Assembly: GCF_025989185.1 (NCBI RefSeq)
Contig: NZ_JAPDNT010000017.1
Coordinates: forward strand, 1 to 64,000
Origin: Limobrevibacterium gyesilva
GTDB taxonomy: Bacteria > Pseudomonadota > Alphaproteobacteria > Acetobacterales > Acetobacteraceae
Direction: 5' to 3'
Length of the DNA: 64,000 bases
Shown piece by piece: positions 32,407 through 41,580 of the stretch. Every line of letters starts with the position of its first letter. Within the stretch, counting starts at the first letter, position 1. Both the position numbers and the translations under genes were made by a program. The notes beneath the pieces were generated by a model. That model was not told where the DNA came from, ran no database searches, and was given only the letters and a program-made list of their open reading frames with translations.

Positions 32407-33162
32407 ATGAAGATTGTCGTCATCGGAGGCACCGGCCTCATCGGATCAAAGCTCGTCAAGAAACTGCAGGAGAAGGGTCACGAAGCCATCGCGGCCGCGC
32501 CCAATACCGGCGTCAACACCATCACGGGCGAGGGACTGAAAGAGGCGCTCTCCGGCGCACAGGTCGTCGTCGATTTGGCGAACGCGCCGGTGTGGGAGGA
32601 CAAGGCGGTGCTCGAATTCTTCGAGACCTCGGGCCGCAACCTGATGGCCGCGGAGAAGGCCGCCGGCGTGAAGCATCATCTGGTGCTGTCGATCGTCGGC
32701 AGCGACCGCAATCCCGACAGTGGCTACCTCCGCGCCAAGGTGGCGCAGGAGAATCTGATCAAGGCGTCCGGCATTCCCTATACGATCCTGCGCTCTACGC
32801 AGTTCTTCGAGTTCGTCGGCGGCATCGTCAAATCGGGCGCAGAGGGCGATGTGGTCCGGCTGTCGCCTGCGCTGTTCCAGCCGATTGCCTCGGACGACGT
32901 GGTCGCCAACCTGGCCGAGCTGACGCTCGCACCGCCGCTGAACGGCACCGTCGAGGTTGCAGGCCCGGAGGCCTGTCCGATGGACAAGTTCGCGCGCAAA
33001 TTCCTGGCCGCGAGCGGCGACCCGCGCAAGGTTATCGCTGACGTGCACTGGCGCTACTTCGGAACCGAGCTGAACGACCGCTCGCTGACGCCCGGCGATC
33101 GCCCCCGCCTCGGCTCCATCCGCTTTGACGAATGGCTGCGCCGCTCACAGGCGGCGGCTTGA
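32407..33162 (+). CDS. NAD(P)-binding atypical SDR (NmrA-like) reductase
   Basis: 251 residues from the ATG at 32407, preceded by GGAGGG. Rossmann motif KIVVIGGTGLIGSKLVKKLQ at the N-terminus. The atypical-SDR pattern continues with VDLANAPVWED, HHLVLSIVGSDRNPDSGYLR and the IPYTILRSTQFFEF motif of NmrA/azoreductase-like enzymes. It lacks the classical YxxxK catalytic pair. Probably a cytosolic quinone or flavin-related reductase or a redox sensor. It is first in an operon-like run with the cupin 30 bp downstream. Confidence 0.88.
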   Translation: MKIVVIGGTGLIGSKLVKKLQEKGHEAIAAAPNTGVNTITGEGLKEALSGAQVVVDLANAPVWEDKAVLEFFETSGRNLMAAEKAAGVKHHLVLSIVGSDRNPDSGYLRAKVAQENLIKASGIPYTILRSTQFFEFVGGIVKSGAEGDVVRLSPALFQPIASDDVVANLAELTLAPPLNGTVEVAGPEACPMDKFARKFLAASGDPRKVIADVHWRYFGTELNDRSLTPGDRPRLGSIRFDEWLRRSQAAA

Positions 33163-33191
33163 TACAAGTTGCCCAGCCGAAGGAGGGCTCG

Positions 33192-33590
33192 ATGAAACGC
33201 ATCCTCTGTTCGCTGCTCGTCACGGCCGTGCCCTTTGGTGCGGCCTTTGCGCAGACGGCGCCCCAGCCAATTGTAGCCCCCGTCATGCAGAAGGATCTCG
33301 CTGACATGCCCGGAAGGGAGATGGTGATGCTCACTGTCGAGTATCCGCCCGGAGCTGTGGAGCACATCCATCGGCACGATGCGTACGCCTTCGTCTATGT
33401 GCTGGAAGGGACCATCGTCGAAGGGGTCAGGGGCGGCAAGGAGGTCACACTGATGCCAGGGCAGACTTTTTACGAAGGCCCGAACGATGTGCACACGATC
33501 GGGCGTAACGCGAGCATCACGGATCCAGCAAAGTTCGTCGTGGTCTTGGTGAAGAAGAAGGGCGTCGATGCGGTGCTGCCCGCAGAGTAA
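33192..33590 (+). CDS. Exported cupin-domain protein
   Basis: 132 residues from 33192, with AGGAGGG upstream. The N-terminal signal peptide RILCSLLVTAVPFGAAFAQT suggests periplasmic location. A single cupin domain carries EYPPGAVEHIHRHDAYAFVY (His metal ligands) and PGQTFYEGPNDVHTIGRNAS (second motif). Such small exported cupins are common next to oxidoreductases. Substrate unknown. Confidence 0.87.
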   Translation: MKRILCSLLVTAVPFGAAFAQTAPQPIVAPVMQKDLADMPGREMVMLTVEYPPGAVEHIHRHDAYAFVYVLEGTIVEGVRGGKEVTLMPGQTFYEGPNDVHTIGRNASITDPAKFVVVLVKKKGVDAVLPAE

Positions 33591-33756
33591 GTCGTACGCT
33601 TCTCGAGCAAGACCCTTCAGCCGTGGCCAGCACGATCTTGGAGAGCATGCCGGCCGAGCTTTTCGCGGTCTTGGTGGTGGACACGAATTAAACGGAACTG
33701 ACGATCCATTTCGCGAACTGAGGTCTTAGACAGAAGACGAGTCTGGAGGAACACAA

Positions 33757-34587
33757 ATGAACACGATCACAGTCACAGACGGTACGACGATTTATTATAA
33801 GGACTGGGGTTCCAAGAACGCGCAGCCCATCGTCTTCCATCATGGCTGGCCACTTAGCGCCGACGACTGGGACACACAGATGCTGTACTTCCTCGAGAAA
33901 GGGTATCGCGTCATCGCTCATGACCGGCGCGGACACGGTCGGTCGAGCCAGGTCAGCGATGGTCACGACATGGATCATTACGCTGCGGACGCGGCTGCGG
34001 TCGTGGAGCATCTCGATCTGCGCGACGCCATCCACATTGGCCACTCGACCGGCGGCGGCGAAGCTGCGCACTTTGTCGCGCGCCATGGCAAGGGCCGTGT
34101 AGCCAAGCTCGTGCTCATCGGTGCCGTGCCGCCGATCATGGTGAAGACGCTGGCCAATCCGGGCGGTTTGCCTATCGACGTATTTGACGAGCTTCGACGA
34201 CAGCTCGCCGTCAACCGGGCTCAGTTCTATCGAGATTTCGCGAGCGGGCCGTTCTACAGCTTCAACCGGCCAGGCGCGAAGGTGTCCCAGACCGTGATCG
34301 ATAACTGGTGGCGCCAGGCCATGATGGGCGGTGCAAAAGCGCAGTATGACGGCATCAGGGCCTTTTCGGAGACAGACTTCACCGATGACCTGAAGATCAT
34401 CGACGTGCCGACGCTCGTCATGCACGGCGACGACGACCAGATCGTCCCGCTCGCCGATTCCGCGCCGCTCTCCGCCAAGCTCCTCAAGAAAAGCCGCCTT
34501 AAGGTCTACGAGAAGTTCCCGCATGGCATGTGCACGACCTACGCGGACGTGGTCAATCGCGACCTGCTCGCCTTCATCAAGAGCTGA
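33757..34587 (+). CDS. Alpha/beta hydrolase (non-haem chloroperoxidase-like)
   Basis: 276 residues, normal for the family. [20 protein letters not shown] forms the oxyanion-hole strand. The nucleophile elbow is [20 protein letters not shown]. The catalytic Asp lies in [18 protein letters not shown] and the His in [15 protein letters not shown]. The match to cofactor-free haloperoxidases/perhydrolases is strong, although the physiological reaction is usually ester hydrolysis. It is part of the rightward group of detoxification-type genes, with a GGAGGA ribosome site. Confidence 0.92.
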   Translation: MNTITVTDGTTIYYKDWGSKNAQPIVFHHGWPLSADDWDTQMLYFLEKGYRVIAHDRRGHGRSSQVSDGHDMDHYAADAAAVVEHLDLRDAIHIGHSTGGGEAAHFVARHGKGRVAKLVLIGAVPPIMVKTLANPGGLPIDVFDELRRQLAVNRAQFYRDFASGPFYSFNRPGAKVSQTVIDNWWRQAMMGGAKAQYDGIRAFSETDFTDDLKIIDVPTLVMHGDDDQIVPLADSAPLSAKLLKKSRLKVYEKFPHGMCTTYADVVNRDLLAFIKS

Positions 34588-34735
34588 ACCGACAGGCGGC
34601 GAGGACCGGATACGCAACGCGATTTAGGCGCGCCTCGAACTAGAAGGCCTGACGCCCGCTTGAGTTCCGTCAGCGCCTGCTCGAGTGGATTCAAAGATCG
34701 GACTAAAGAGCCAATTTGACCGTGGATGGGCGATC

Positions 34736-35401
34736 ATGGATGTATATGAGGCAGTTACAAGCCGACGGGCGGTGCGCGGATTCACCGACGAGCCTGTGTC
34801 GAGAGAAGTGCTGGAGCGCGTGCTGTCCGCCGCGGCTTGGTCGCCTTCCGGATCGAACCTCCAGCCGTGGAACTCCTACGTGCTGACCGGCGCCCCGTTG
34901 GCCGAGCTCAAGACGCGCGCCGTCGAGCGCGTGTCCCACGGTGACCACTGGGACGAGCGGGAGTACGAGATGTACCCGCGCGAGCTGAAGTCCCCGTACG
35001 GAGAGCGCCGATCCGCCTTCGGCAAGGAGCGCTACAGCGCACTCGGCATTGCGCGCGAGGACTGGGAGGCGCGCCAGCGGGCGGCCATCGCCAACTGGAA
35101 CTGTTTCGGCGCGCCCGCCGCCCTGTTCTGCTACATCGACCGCGACCTGGGCCGGCCCCAATGGGCCGACGTCGGGATGTATCTGCAGACCGTCATGCTG
35201 CTACTCCGCGACGAAGGGCTGCACAGTTGCACGCAGATGGCGTGGTCGCAGGTTCGCGAGACGGTCGCGGAGTTCCTGTCCCCCCCGGACGGGCTGATCC
35301 TCTTCTGCGGCATGTCGATCGGGCACGAGGACCCCAAGGTGAGCTACACCCGCACGGGCCGCGCCCCGCTCAACGAGACGGTCACGTTCGTCGACGGCTA
35401 G
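34736..35401 (+). CDS. Nitroreductase-family flavoprotein
   Basis: 221 residues from 34736 (MDVYEAVTSRRAVRGFTDEP). FMN-phosphate contacts are in the first helix (SRRAVRGF); SAAAWSPSGSNLQPWNSYVL is the conserved dimer-interface loop. WADVGMYLQTVMLLLRDEGL and LILFCGMSIGHEDPKVSYTR complete the fold. It reduces nitro compounds or quinones using NAD(P)H. It fits with the reductase, cupin and hydrolase upstream as an electrophile-response group (inference). Confidence 0.9.
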   Translation: MDVYEAVTSRRAVRGFTDEPVSREVLERVLSAAAWSPSGSNLQPWNSYVLTGAPLAELKTRAVERVSHGDHWDEREYEMYPRELKSPYGERRSAFGKERYSALGIAREDWEARQRAAIANWNCFGAPAALFCYIDRDLGRPQWADVGMYLQTVMLLLRDEGLHSCTQMAWSQVRETVAEFLSPPDGLILFCGMSIGHEDPKVSYTRTGRAPLNETVTFVDG

Positions 35402-35447
35402 TTGCCGCTTCCGGGCGGGTGAGGACCATTCCGCCGGAAGGAGTCCG

Positions 35448-35648
35448 ATGATGGAGGAGATGGTGCTAACTGTCGAAGAAGCGATGTGTCGCGTTATTGA
35501 CTGGTGGGGAGAGCTGCCACCGTCGATGAAAGAAGCGATCGAGCAGTTTCGGACCGAACTTGGGGCGGAGATTGATTCCGTCGAATTTGTCAACAAGGCG
35601 CTCGACACACAGGCGCCCGAAACTGACAGCGGGGACGGCCCTGCTTGA
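35448..35648 (+). CDS. Small hypothetical protein
   Basis: 66 residues, preceded by GGAAGGAG. Helical and acidic (MVLTVEEAMCRVIDWWGELP, SMKEAIEQFRTELGAEIDSV). No family is recognised. It lies between the nitroreductase and the metallo-beta-lactamase-fold gene and is probably in the same transcript. Confidence 0.55.
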   Translation: MMEEMVLTVEEAMCRVIDWWGELPPSMKEAIEQFRTELGAEIDSVEFVNKALDTQAPETDSGDGPA

Positions 35649-35744
35649 AGCTAATTCCGAGTTCGGCGGCGCGTGCCGGCCCACAGGACCGGCGGCGGAG
35701 GTGGCCAATACGGCCATGGGTAAGGCGGTCAGCGGGAGACAAAC

Positions 35745-36659
35745 ATGAGCTTGGACAACACCTCACGCCCCGATAGGCCGGGGCTCGACGAGCTGGTTCC
35801 GTCGCGCTACGCGCTGCGTGTCGGCGAAATTGACGTAATGGTGGTCAGCGATGGGGTGCTATCGCTGCCAGGCGCGATGTTGGGCCACAACGTTGACCCG
35901 GCCGTCCGGGCGGCCTGGCTGGAGGACATGTTCCTGCCGCCGGACGTGCTCGAGTGGGCGCTGAACGTGGTCGTGGTGCGCAGCGGCGGCCGAACCATAC
36001 TCATCGACGCTGGGATGGGGGCGGAGTTCCCGGACTTGCCGCGGGCCGGGCGGACGGTCCAGCGACTGGAGGCCGCCGGCATCGATCTCGCATCCGTGAC
36101 CGACGTGGTGCTCACCCACATGCACATGGACCACGTTGGCGGGCTGCTCGTCGACGGAGTGAGGGACCGGCTGCGTCCGGACCTGCGCATCCACGTGGCG
36201 GCCGCCGAGACCAAGTTCTGGGAGTCGCCCGATTTCTCCCGCGTCTCCATGCCACCGGGGTTCCCGGACGCGCTTCGGCGGACGGCCAAGCGGCTCTTGC
36301 ACGAGTACCAGAGCCAATTGCGCACGTTCGAGGAGGACCACGAGGTGGCGCCGGGGGTGCTCGTCACACGCACCGGCGGCCACACCCCCGGGCACAGCGT
36401 GGTCCGCCTGGCGTCCAGCGGCGACCGGCTGACGTTCGCTGGCGACGCCGTGTTCCAGGTCGGGTTTGAGCACCCCGACTGGTACAACGGCTTCGAACAC
36501 GACCCCGAGGAGGCGGCCCGCGTCCGGGTCCGTCTTTTGCAGGAGCTGGCGGCGAACCGCGAGTCGCTGGTGGCCACTCACCTGTCATTCCCGTCCGTCT
36601 GCCATGTGGCGGTCGACGGCGACGTCTTTCGTTGGGTACCGGGCCCCTGGGAGTACTGA
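35745..36659 (+). CDS. Metallo-beta-lactamase-fold hydrolase
   Basis: 304 residues. The zinc motif HxHxDH is seen as VLTHMHMDHVGGLLVDG, further ligands in RTGGHTPGHSVVRLAS and TFAGDAVFQVGFEHPDW, and the last His in LVATHLSFPSVCHVAV. The layout is that of lactonase/quorum-quenching-like or thiolesterase-like MBL enzymes with a long N-terminal strand region. No signal peptide. The substrate is open. Confidence 0.9.
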   Translation: MSLDNTSRPDRPGLDELVPSRYALRVGEIDVMVVSDGVLSLPGAMLGHNVDPAVRAAWLEDMFLPPDVLEWALNVVVVRSGGRTILIDAGMGAEFPDLPRAGRTVQRLEAAGIDLASVTDVVLTHMHMDHVGGLLVDGVRDRLRPDLRIHVAAAETKFWESPDFSRVSMPPGFPDALRRTAKRLLHEYQSQLRTFEEDHEVAPGVLVTRTGGHTPGHSVVRLASSGDRLTFAGDAVFQVGFEHPDWYNGFEHDPEEAARVRVRLLQELAANRESLVATHLSFPSVCHVAVDGDVFRWVPGPWEY

Positions 36660-36910
36660 CCGCGTGTTAGGTTAGGCCGAACGAGACCACCGCAAGTCGT
36701 GGACGGTAGAACGCACATCACCTTCGGCTGATGCGGTGATGCCGTCGACTGTGGGCGAGGCCATCGGCTGACCATGCTGTATGATCGACGCGGGTCTAAC
36801 CCGGCGAAAGGCAGCAGCTTTTGTCACCCACCAGTCGCCGGACGTCGCTCTAACATAGACAACTCACGAGCTAGCAACAGCTGACATCCTACGATCGGAG
36901 AAGCGGCGAC
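36660..36910. other. Promoter region of the MscS gene
   Basis: No ORF supported. It ends in the upstream region of the mechanosensitive channel gene (weak GGAG at about 36897). No repeat noted. Confidence 0.4.
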
Positions 36911-38434
36911 ATGACCGACCTCCCGGATGCGGTGGCGGCGGCCGCGCACGACCCGCTGGTCATCACCCTGCTTATTTTTGCTCTGGGCGGGCTGCTGACG
37001 CATCTCTTGTTTCGCAAGCAGCCGCTCGGCCGGGCGGTGGCGCGGGTGATCTTCCTGATCGCCCTGACGATCGTCCTGCTCCGTGCTGGGGTCGTCCCCT
37101 ACGAGGCGCGGTATCTGGCGCCGACGTCGTTTCAGGTTGCGGTTCACGGCACCTTGAAGATCGCGTGGTGGCTGTTGGCGGCGTGGTTCCTGGTCGGCGT
37201 CTTGCGCGCCTTCGTCGTCACCGAACACCGGCCGCGCGAGGGCAAGTTGGTTCAAGACCTGCTCGCTGGCGTGATTTATCTCGCCGCCGTCTTTGCCATC
37301 ATCGCCTATGTCTTCGATCTGCCGATCCAGGGCCTCCTCGCAACCTCGGGTGCCATCGCCATCATTCTCGGGCTGGCGCTGCAGAGCACATTGGCGGACG
37401 TTTTTTCCGGCATTGTGCTGACTTTCAGCCGCCCCTACCGCCCAGGCGACTGGATCAGCATTGACGGCAGCACCGACGGCCGGGTCATCGAGATGAACTG
37501 GCGCGCGACGCATGTGCTGACCGTGAACCGCGATCTGGCGATCGTGCCGAACAGCGCCATCGCCAGGGCGAAGATCCTCAATGCCAGCTCCCCCTCCGGT
37601 ACCCACGGAATGACGGTGACGATCCAGCTCGATGCCAAGACGCCGCCCGGCGCCGCCGGAGAGATCCTCGAGCGCGCGATGCTGAACTCGCGGCTCATTC
37701 TGGCGACGCCGCCCTCTTCGATCATTGTCAAATCAATTACCGCCAGCTCCACCGAATTCGACATAACATTCTTCGTCGAGGAGTTGGCCCAGGCCTCACG
37801 CGCTCAGAATGAACTGTTCGATCTGATTTTCCGGCACTTGGCGGCCTCCGGCGTTGAACTTGCCGCGACCCAGAGCCAACCGTATTCGCCCCTGCAGACC
37901 GCCGCGTCGCAACGTGCGGCCAACGGTCCCGAACGGGCGCTCAACCTGGTCGAGATCTTCGCCACCTTGACGGCAGAAGAGCGGCAATCGCTGGCCCCAA
38001 AGCTGAAGCAAAGGACCTACGATCGCGGCGAGACCCTGGTGGATCCCGGGATGGTGCTGCACTCGCTGTTCATCATTGGGGCAGGTGTGCTGTCGGTAAC
38101 CAGTGTTGTTTCCGAGGGTGGTATCGAGCTGATGCGCCTCGGCCCGGGCGATCATTTCGGCGAAATCGGGCTGCTGACTGGGGCTGCCGCCACGGCCAAG
38201 ATATCGGCCCTCGTGCCGACCACTGTCTACGAGCTGACAAAGGACGATTTGGCACCAGTCCTGGAGGCGCGCCCGCCGGTCGCCCAGGAACTGTGCCGCG
38301 CCCTTGCTCGGCGTCAAGCGGCAGGCCAGCTGATCCCCTCTCCTGCTATCGACAAGACCATATCGGCAAATCGGGTGGCCAGTTGGTTCGCCGACCGGCT
38401 GCACAGGCTGTTCGATCTCACATCTTCCAAGTAA
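36911..38434 (+). CDS. MscS-type channel fused to a cyclic-nucleotide-binding domain
   Basis: 507 residues. About four membrane segments (HDPLVITLLIFALGGLL, RVIFLIALTIVLLRAGVV, WWLLAAWFLVGVLRAF, LLAGVIYLAAVFAIIAYVFD) and the pore helix GAIAIILGLALQSTLADVFS. Then the MscS beta domain (SRPYRPGDWISIDGSTDGRV, NRDLAIVPNSAIARAKILN). The C-terminal third is a cNMP-binding domain (RGETLVDPGMVLHSLFIIGA, LMRLGPGDHFGEIGLLTG). Similar chimeras (bCNG channels) are gated by cAMP rather than tension. Its last 17 bp overlap the convergent OLD gene. Confidence 0.92.
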   Translation: MTDLPDAVAAAAHDPLVITLLIFALGGLLTHLLFRKQPLGRAVARVIFLIALTIVLLRAGVVPYEARYLAPTSFQVAVHGTLKIAWWLLAAWFLVGVLRAFVVTEHRPREGKLVQDLLAGVIYLAAVFAIIAYVFDLPIQGLLATSGAIAIILGLALQSTLADVFSGIVLTFSRPYRPGDWISIDGSTDGRVIEMNWRATHVLTVNRDLAIVPNSAIARAKILNASSPSGTHGMTVTIQLDAKTPPGAAGEILERAMLNSRLILATPPSSIIVKSITASSTEFDITFFVEELAQASRAQNELFDLIFRHLAASGVELAATQSQPYSPLQTAASQRAANGPERALNLVEIFATLTAEERQSLAPKLKQRTYDRGETLVDPGMVLHSLFIIGAGVLSVTSVVSEGGIELMRLGPGDHFGEIGLLTGAAATAKISALVPTTVYELTKDDLAPVLEARPPVAQELCRALARRQAAGQLIPSPAIDKTISANRVASWFADRLHRLFDLTSSK

Positions 38435-40139
38435 GCGAGCCCCGCACCGGCGAGTCCTCGGCGATCCAAGGGATCACCTCGTCCAGGTTGGCAAGAGCCG
38501 TATCCGGTGGCAGATGCAGGCCCAGCCTCTGCTTGAGGCATCGGGCGATGTCCGCCACAAACGCCGGCATGATGTCTCTAGCGAGCAGTTGCTCCGCCAC
38601 ATAGCGGGCGATCAGCGGCTTGTTCTTCCCGGTTCCGATGCCAAGCGCTTGCCGCGCCTCGACGTCCAACCGGTTGTAGAGACCGGCCTCGATGGTCTCC
38701 AGGTCGCCCTTCGTCTGCGTTTCCCAGTCGCCGGCCAACACGGCGTGGTTTTCCGTCACCTGTGCCGGCGGCGTGTCCGTCTCGTCGATCCCGAGCAAGC
38801 GACAGATGACGCGGTTGGCAGTCGGGTTCTGAGACCGTGCGCCCATGTCGTTGTCGAAGATGACGTAGGTGGGGATTTTGTGTGCACGGTAGACCTGAAT
38901 GAGCGTGTCGATCGCCGTCTTGCCGTTGGCCGCGACAATCGAAACGCCTTCATCGTCAAAGCGCAAGCCGAGATGCGCGCATAGCAGGGGAAGCGCCTCG
39001 CGCTCGGACGGCCCTTCGGCCACGATCACCAGCCGCGCAAAATACGGCTCTGCCATCTCCGCCGTCCGCACGTTGCGCAAGAAGGCGCGCATGGACGCTA
39101 CGGTCATGGGCTTGTCGGGGTGGAGCTGCTTACGGGCGGCGAGAAGGGCCGCGGCCGTCGTCGTGCGAACCTGGGTGCAAACTTCGTCCTCGTCGTCCGG
39201 GCAACATTCGACAACGACGACGCGCTCCGGCCGGGTGATGTCAAGAAACGCCGCGCTGTGGGTCGAGATAAAAAGCTGATTGCCGTCGGCAACCAAGCCT
39301 TCGAACTGCGCCATCAGACTGCGTTGCGCGTGCGGGTGCAGAAAAAGTTCCGGCTCCTCAATGCCGAGGATCGCGCCGCCCTTGAACGCGCGCGCGAACG
39401 CATGAAACAACGCGAGCACCAGAAGATTGCGGACGCCCGATCCGGCCTCACCCGGGGATTTGGCAGCACCCCGCTCAATCAATGTCGGATAGAGGCTGCG
39501 ATACAGATTGGTTTCGTCGATCGTGCGGAACTGGAACTGCACGTCATAGCGCGAGGTCCGCAACTGATCGACGAATGCGCCACGCAGCGCCGATTCAAAG
39601 CTGGTGTAAAGGTCGGTCTTGAGCAGACTATGTGCCTGATCGAGCAGTGCGCGGAGCTGCGGGAGTCGGTCGCTGCCGGATCGCAGCAGGTCATCATGCA
39701 GGAAACGCACAGCCTGGCCGAACAGGCTCCATCGCGAGGCGCCAAATTGCCGGTCGAAGCTGCGGCTGGCATCGACATAGGCGAAGGCAAGTCTCGCGCG
39801 CTCGTCGTTGTCAAATCCGCCGCGAACGGCCTGGCCGTGCCGGTCATAAGCCTGGAAGACGTATCGCTCGCGCGAGGTGTCGAAGACCAGCCGCGAATAG
39901 GGCGCGTCCTCGAAGTCCGGCTGAATGAAAATTTCCCGCCGGCGGTCGCTGAGATAAAAATCGCTGTCGAGCAAATTACCAGGCATGGGCCAGCGGTCGC
40001 CCATCAGGAAGTTGATCGCACTGAGGATGTTGGTCTTGCCGGCGTTGTTGGCCCCGACGAGGATCGTCATGTCGGCCGGCTCGAAGTCCGCGTCTTTGAC
40101 CGAGCGCCAGTTCCGAATGATGACGCGGGAAATTCTCAT
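38418..40139 (-). CDS. OLD-family ATP-dependent endonuclease (AAA + TOPRIM)
   Basis: 573 residues. N-terminal ABC/SMC-type ATPase: ISRVIIRNWRSVKDADFEPA with P-loop ILVGANNAGKTNILSAINFL, and Walker B in AILGIEEPELFLHPHAQRSL. The C-terminal TOPRIM nuclease has LVIVAEGPSEREALPLLCA (Glu) and TYVIFDNDMGARSQNP (DxD). OLD nucleases act in phage exclusion or as the GajA half of Gabija; no UvrD-like helicase partner is adjacent, so this is a stand-alone class 1-type OLD. Its ATG is only 14 bp from an inserted IS, which must have displaced its promoter. Confidence 0.92.
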   Translation of the reverse strand: MRISRVIIRNWRSVKDADFEPADMTILVGANNAGKTNILSAINFLMGDRWPMPGNLLDSDFYLSDRRREIFIQPDFEDAPYSRLVFDTSRERYVFQAYDRHGQAVRGGFDNDERARLAFAYVDASRSFDRQFGASRWSLFGQAVRFLHDDLLRSGSDRLPQLRALLDQAHSLLKTDLYTSFESALRGAFVDQLRTSRYDVQFQFRTIDETNLYRSLYPTLIERGAAKSPGEAGSGVRNLLVLALFHAFARAFKGGAILGIEEPELFLHPHAQRSLMAQFEGLVADGNQLFISTHSAAFLDITRPERVVVVECCPDDEDEVCTQVRTTTAAALLAARKQLHPDKPMTVASMRAFLRNVRTAEMAEPYFARLVIVAEGPSEREALPLLCAHLGLRFDDEGVSIVAANGKTAIDTLIQVYRAHKIPTYVIFDNDMGARSQNPTANRVICRLLGIDETDTPPAQVTENHAVLAGDWETQTKGDLETIEAGLYNRLDVEARQALGIGTGKNKPLIARYVAEQLLARDIMPAFVADIARCLKQRLGLHLPPDTALANLDEVIPWIAEDSPVRGSLTWKM

Positions 40140-40155
40140 AAGATCTTCTCAGTAA

Positions 40156-41019
40156 GAACGCCTTTCAAAACCCTTGTACTCTGGCGCCGGGTGATTCATG
40201 AAGGGGAATGGCCACCCCTCTGCTATCCGACGCGCTTTGGTCGATCATCGAACCGCTGCTGCCGCCGCCTGTGGCAAAGCCAAAGGGCCGCCGCCCGGCG
40301 GTGCCGGCGCGTGCGGCACTCACCGGCATCCTGTTTGTCCTGCGCACGGGCATCCCGTGGGAGATGCTGCCTGCGGAGATGGGGTGCGGATCAGGCGTGA
40401 CGTGCTGGCGGCGGCTGCGCGATTGGCAGGCCGCCGGAGTGTGGGACCGGCTGCATCGTGAGTTGCTGCACAGGCTGCGCGATGCCGAGCGGATCGACTG
40501 GAGCCGGGCCTGCATGGACAGTTCGTCCATCGCCGCCAAAAAGGGGGTGACGCGACCTGCCCGAACCCGACCGACCGAGGCAGGCCCGGCACCAAACGCC
40601 ACCTCGTCACCGACCGCCGCGGCATTCCGCTCGCCTTCGTCCTGACTGGCGCGAACGCCCACGATAGCCTGCCGTTCGAGCAACTGCTCGACGCGATCCC
40701 GCCCATCGCCGGCAGGCGCGGTCGGCCACGCCGCAGACCAGACAAGCTCCATGCCGATAAGGCTTATGACCACCGGCGCTGCCGCCGGGCCTGCCACAAA
40801 CGCCGGATCAAGCCGCGCATCGCCCGGCGCGGCATCGAAACCAGCCAGAAGCTCGGCCGCCACAGATGGGTGATCGAGCGAACCTTCGCCTGGGTCAGCC
40901 GCTTCCGCCGCCTCGTTATCCGATACGAGCATAGGCTCGACATCCATCACGCATTCACCTCGATCGCGTGCTCACTCATCTGCTTCAACGCACTGCAAGG
41001 AAGGTTTTGAAAGGCGTTC
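40156..41019 (+). mobile_element. Complete IS5-family (IS427/IS1031-like) element
   Basis: Inverted ends GAACGCCTTTCAAAACC (40156-40172) and its complement (41003-41019) bracket the transposase frames. TAA at 40153-40155 and 41020-41022 is a 3-bp TNA target duplication, as known for this subgroup. The element is intact and recent-looking, sitting between the OLD gene and a hypothetical gene. Confidence 0.92.
40208..41010 (+). CDS. IS5-family transposase made by -1 frameshift
   Basis: The first frame (40208-40645) gives LLSDALWSIIEPLLPPPVAK, the DUF4096-type HTH part and WSRACMDSSSIAAKK. At an A5G5 run (40538-40547) a -1 shift leads to the second frame, GGDATCPNPTDRGRPGTKRH, then LAFVLTGANAHDSLPFEQL and WVIERTFAWVSRFRRLVIRY, ending at 41010. 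Two-frame organisation with a slippery run is normal for IS427-group elements, so this is likely functional and not a pseudogene. The shift itself is inferred. Confidence 0.87.
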
Positions 41020-41142
41020 TAAGTCGTAAAGAAAGCGGCGATCTGCTCGGGCGTCAGCTGTGCACCGCGTCAGCACTTGGCGTCGGCGGCGGTCATACCC
41101 CTTGTTCCCATATGCGTAGGGAACCGGGACGGAGCTGGTTGG

Positions 41143-41445
41143 TCATAGGAGATTCCCACGCACGACGGCATTGGGCATGAGTTGTGTTGAGGCGGCCGGA
41201 CCCGTATCGACGACGTTCCCGACCATGCCGTGAATTTCAACCTTGCCGCCGTTCATCACGGCACCGCTGACGGTGCCTCTAACGATAGCCCGGCCGCCTG
41301 GCTCAATCAGCAGGTCGGCGGCGGTGCCGGTGAGCAACAGCGTTGCCCCGGCGGTGACATGCACGGTGCCGGTGGTAAACCCGGCGAATTCCAGCTCGCC
41401 TTCGACAAGAAGGCCGCCATCGATCTCATCGTTTCGGGTATGCAT
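41143..41445 (-). CDS. Small beta-rich, bactofilin-like hypothetical protein
   Basis: 100 residues. The chain is a run of short beta turns with Gly/Val/Thr periodicity: LLVEGELEFAGFTTGTVHVT, ATLLLTGTAADLLIEPGGRA, IVRGTVSGAVMNGGKVEIHG. This resembles the stacked beta-helix of bactofilin/DUF583 polymer-forming proteins, but it is short and no strict motif is present. It sits next to the IS that lies upstream of OLD and is read in the same direction as OLD. It may be its original upstream neighbour. Confidence 0.6.
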   Translation of the reverse strand: MHTRNDEIDGGLLVEGELEFAGFTTGTVHVTAGATLLLTGTAADLLIEPGGRAIVRGTVSGAVMNGGKVEIHGMVGNVVDTGPAASTQLMPNAVVRGNLL

Positions 41446-41580
41446 GCCTCTTGCCTACCACGACATCAGCACGTGATAAACCGGATTATCACGTGCTATT
41501 TCGGGGGTCTCGAACGGCGCTGGTCGAGGCTCGCGCCTGGCCTTCGAGCTAGACTAGCTTCTCTCGGCTTGGAGGTAGGG

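Noticed and set aside
38418-40139. Gabija GajA
   Set aside because: The OLD architecture fits, but no UvrD-like GajB helicase is adjacent, so a Gabija call is not supported.
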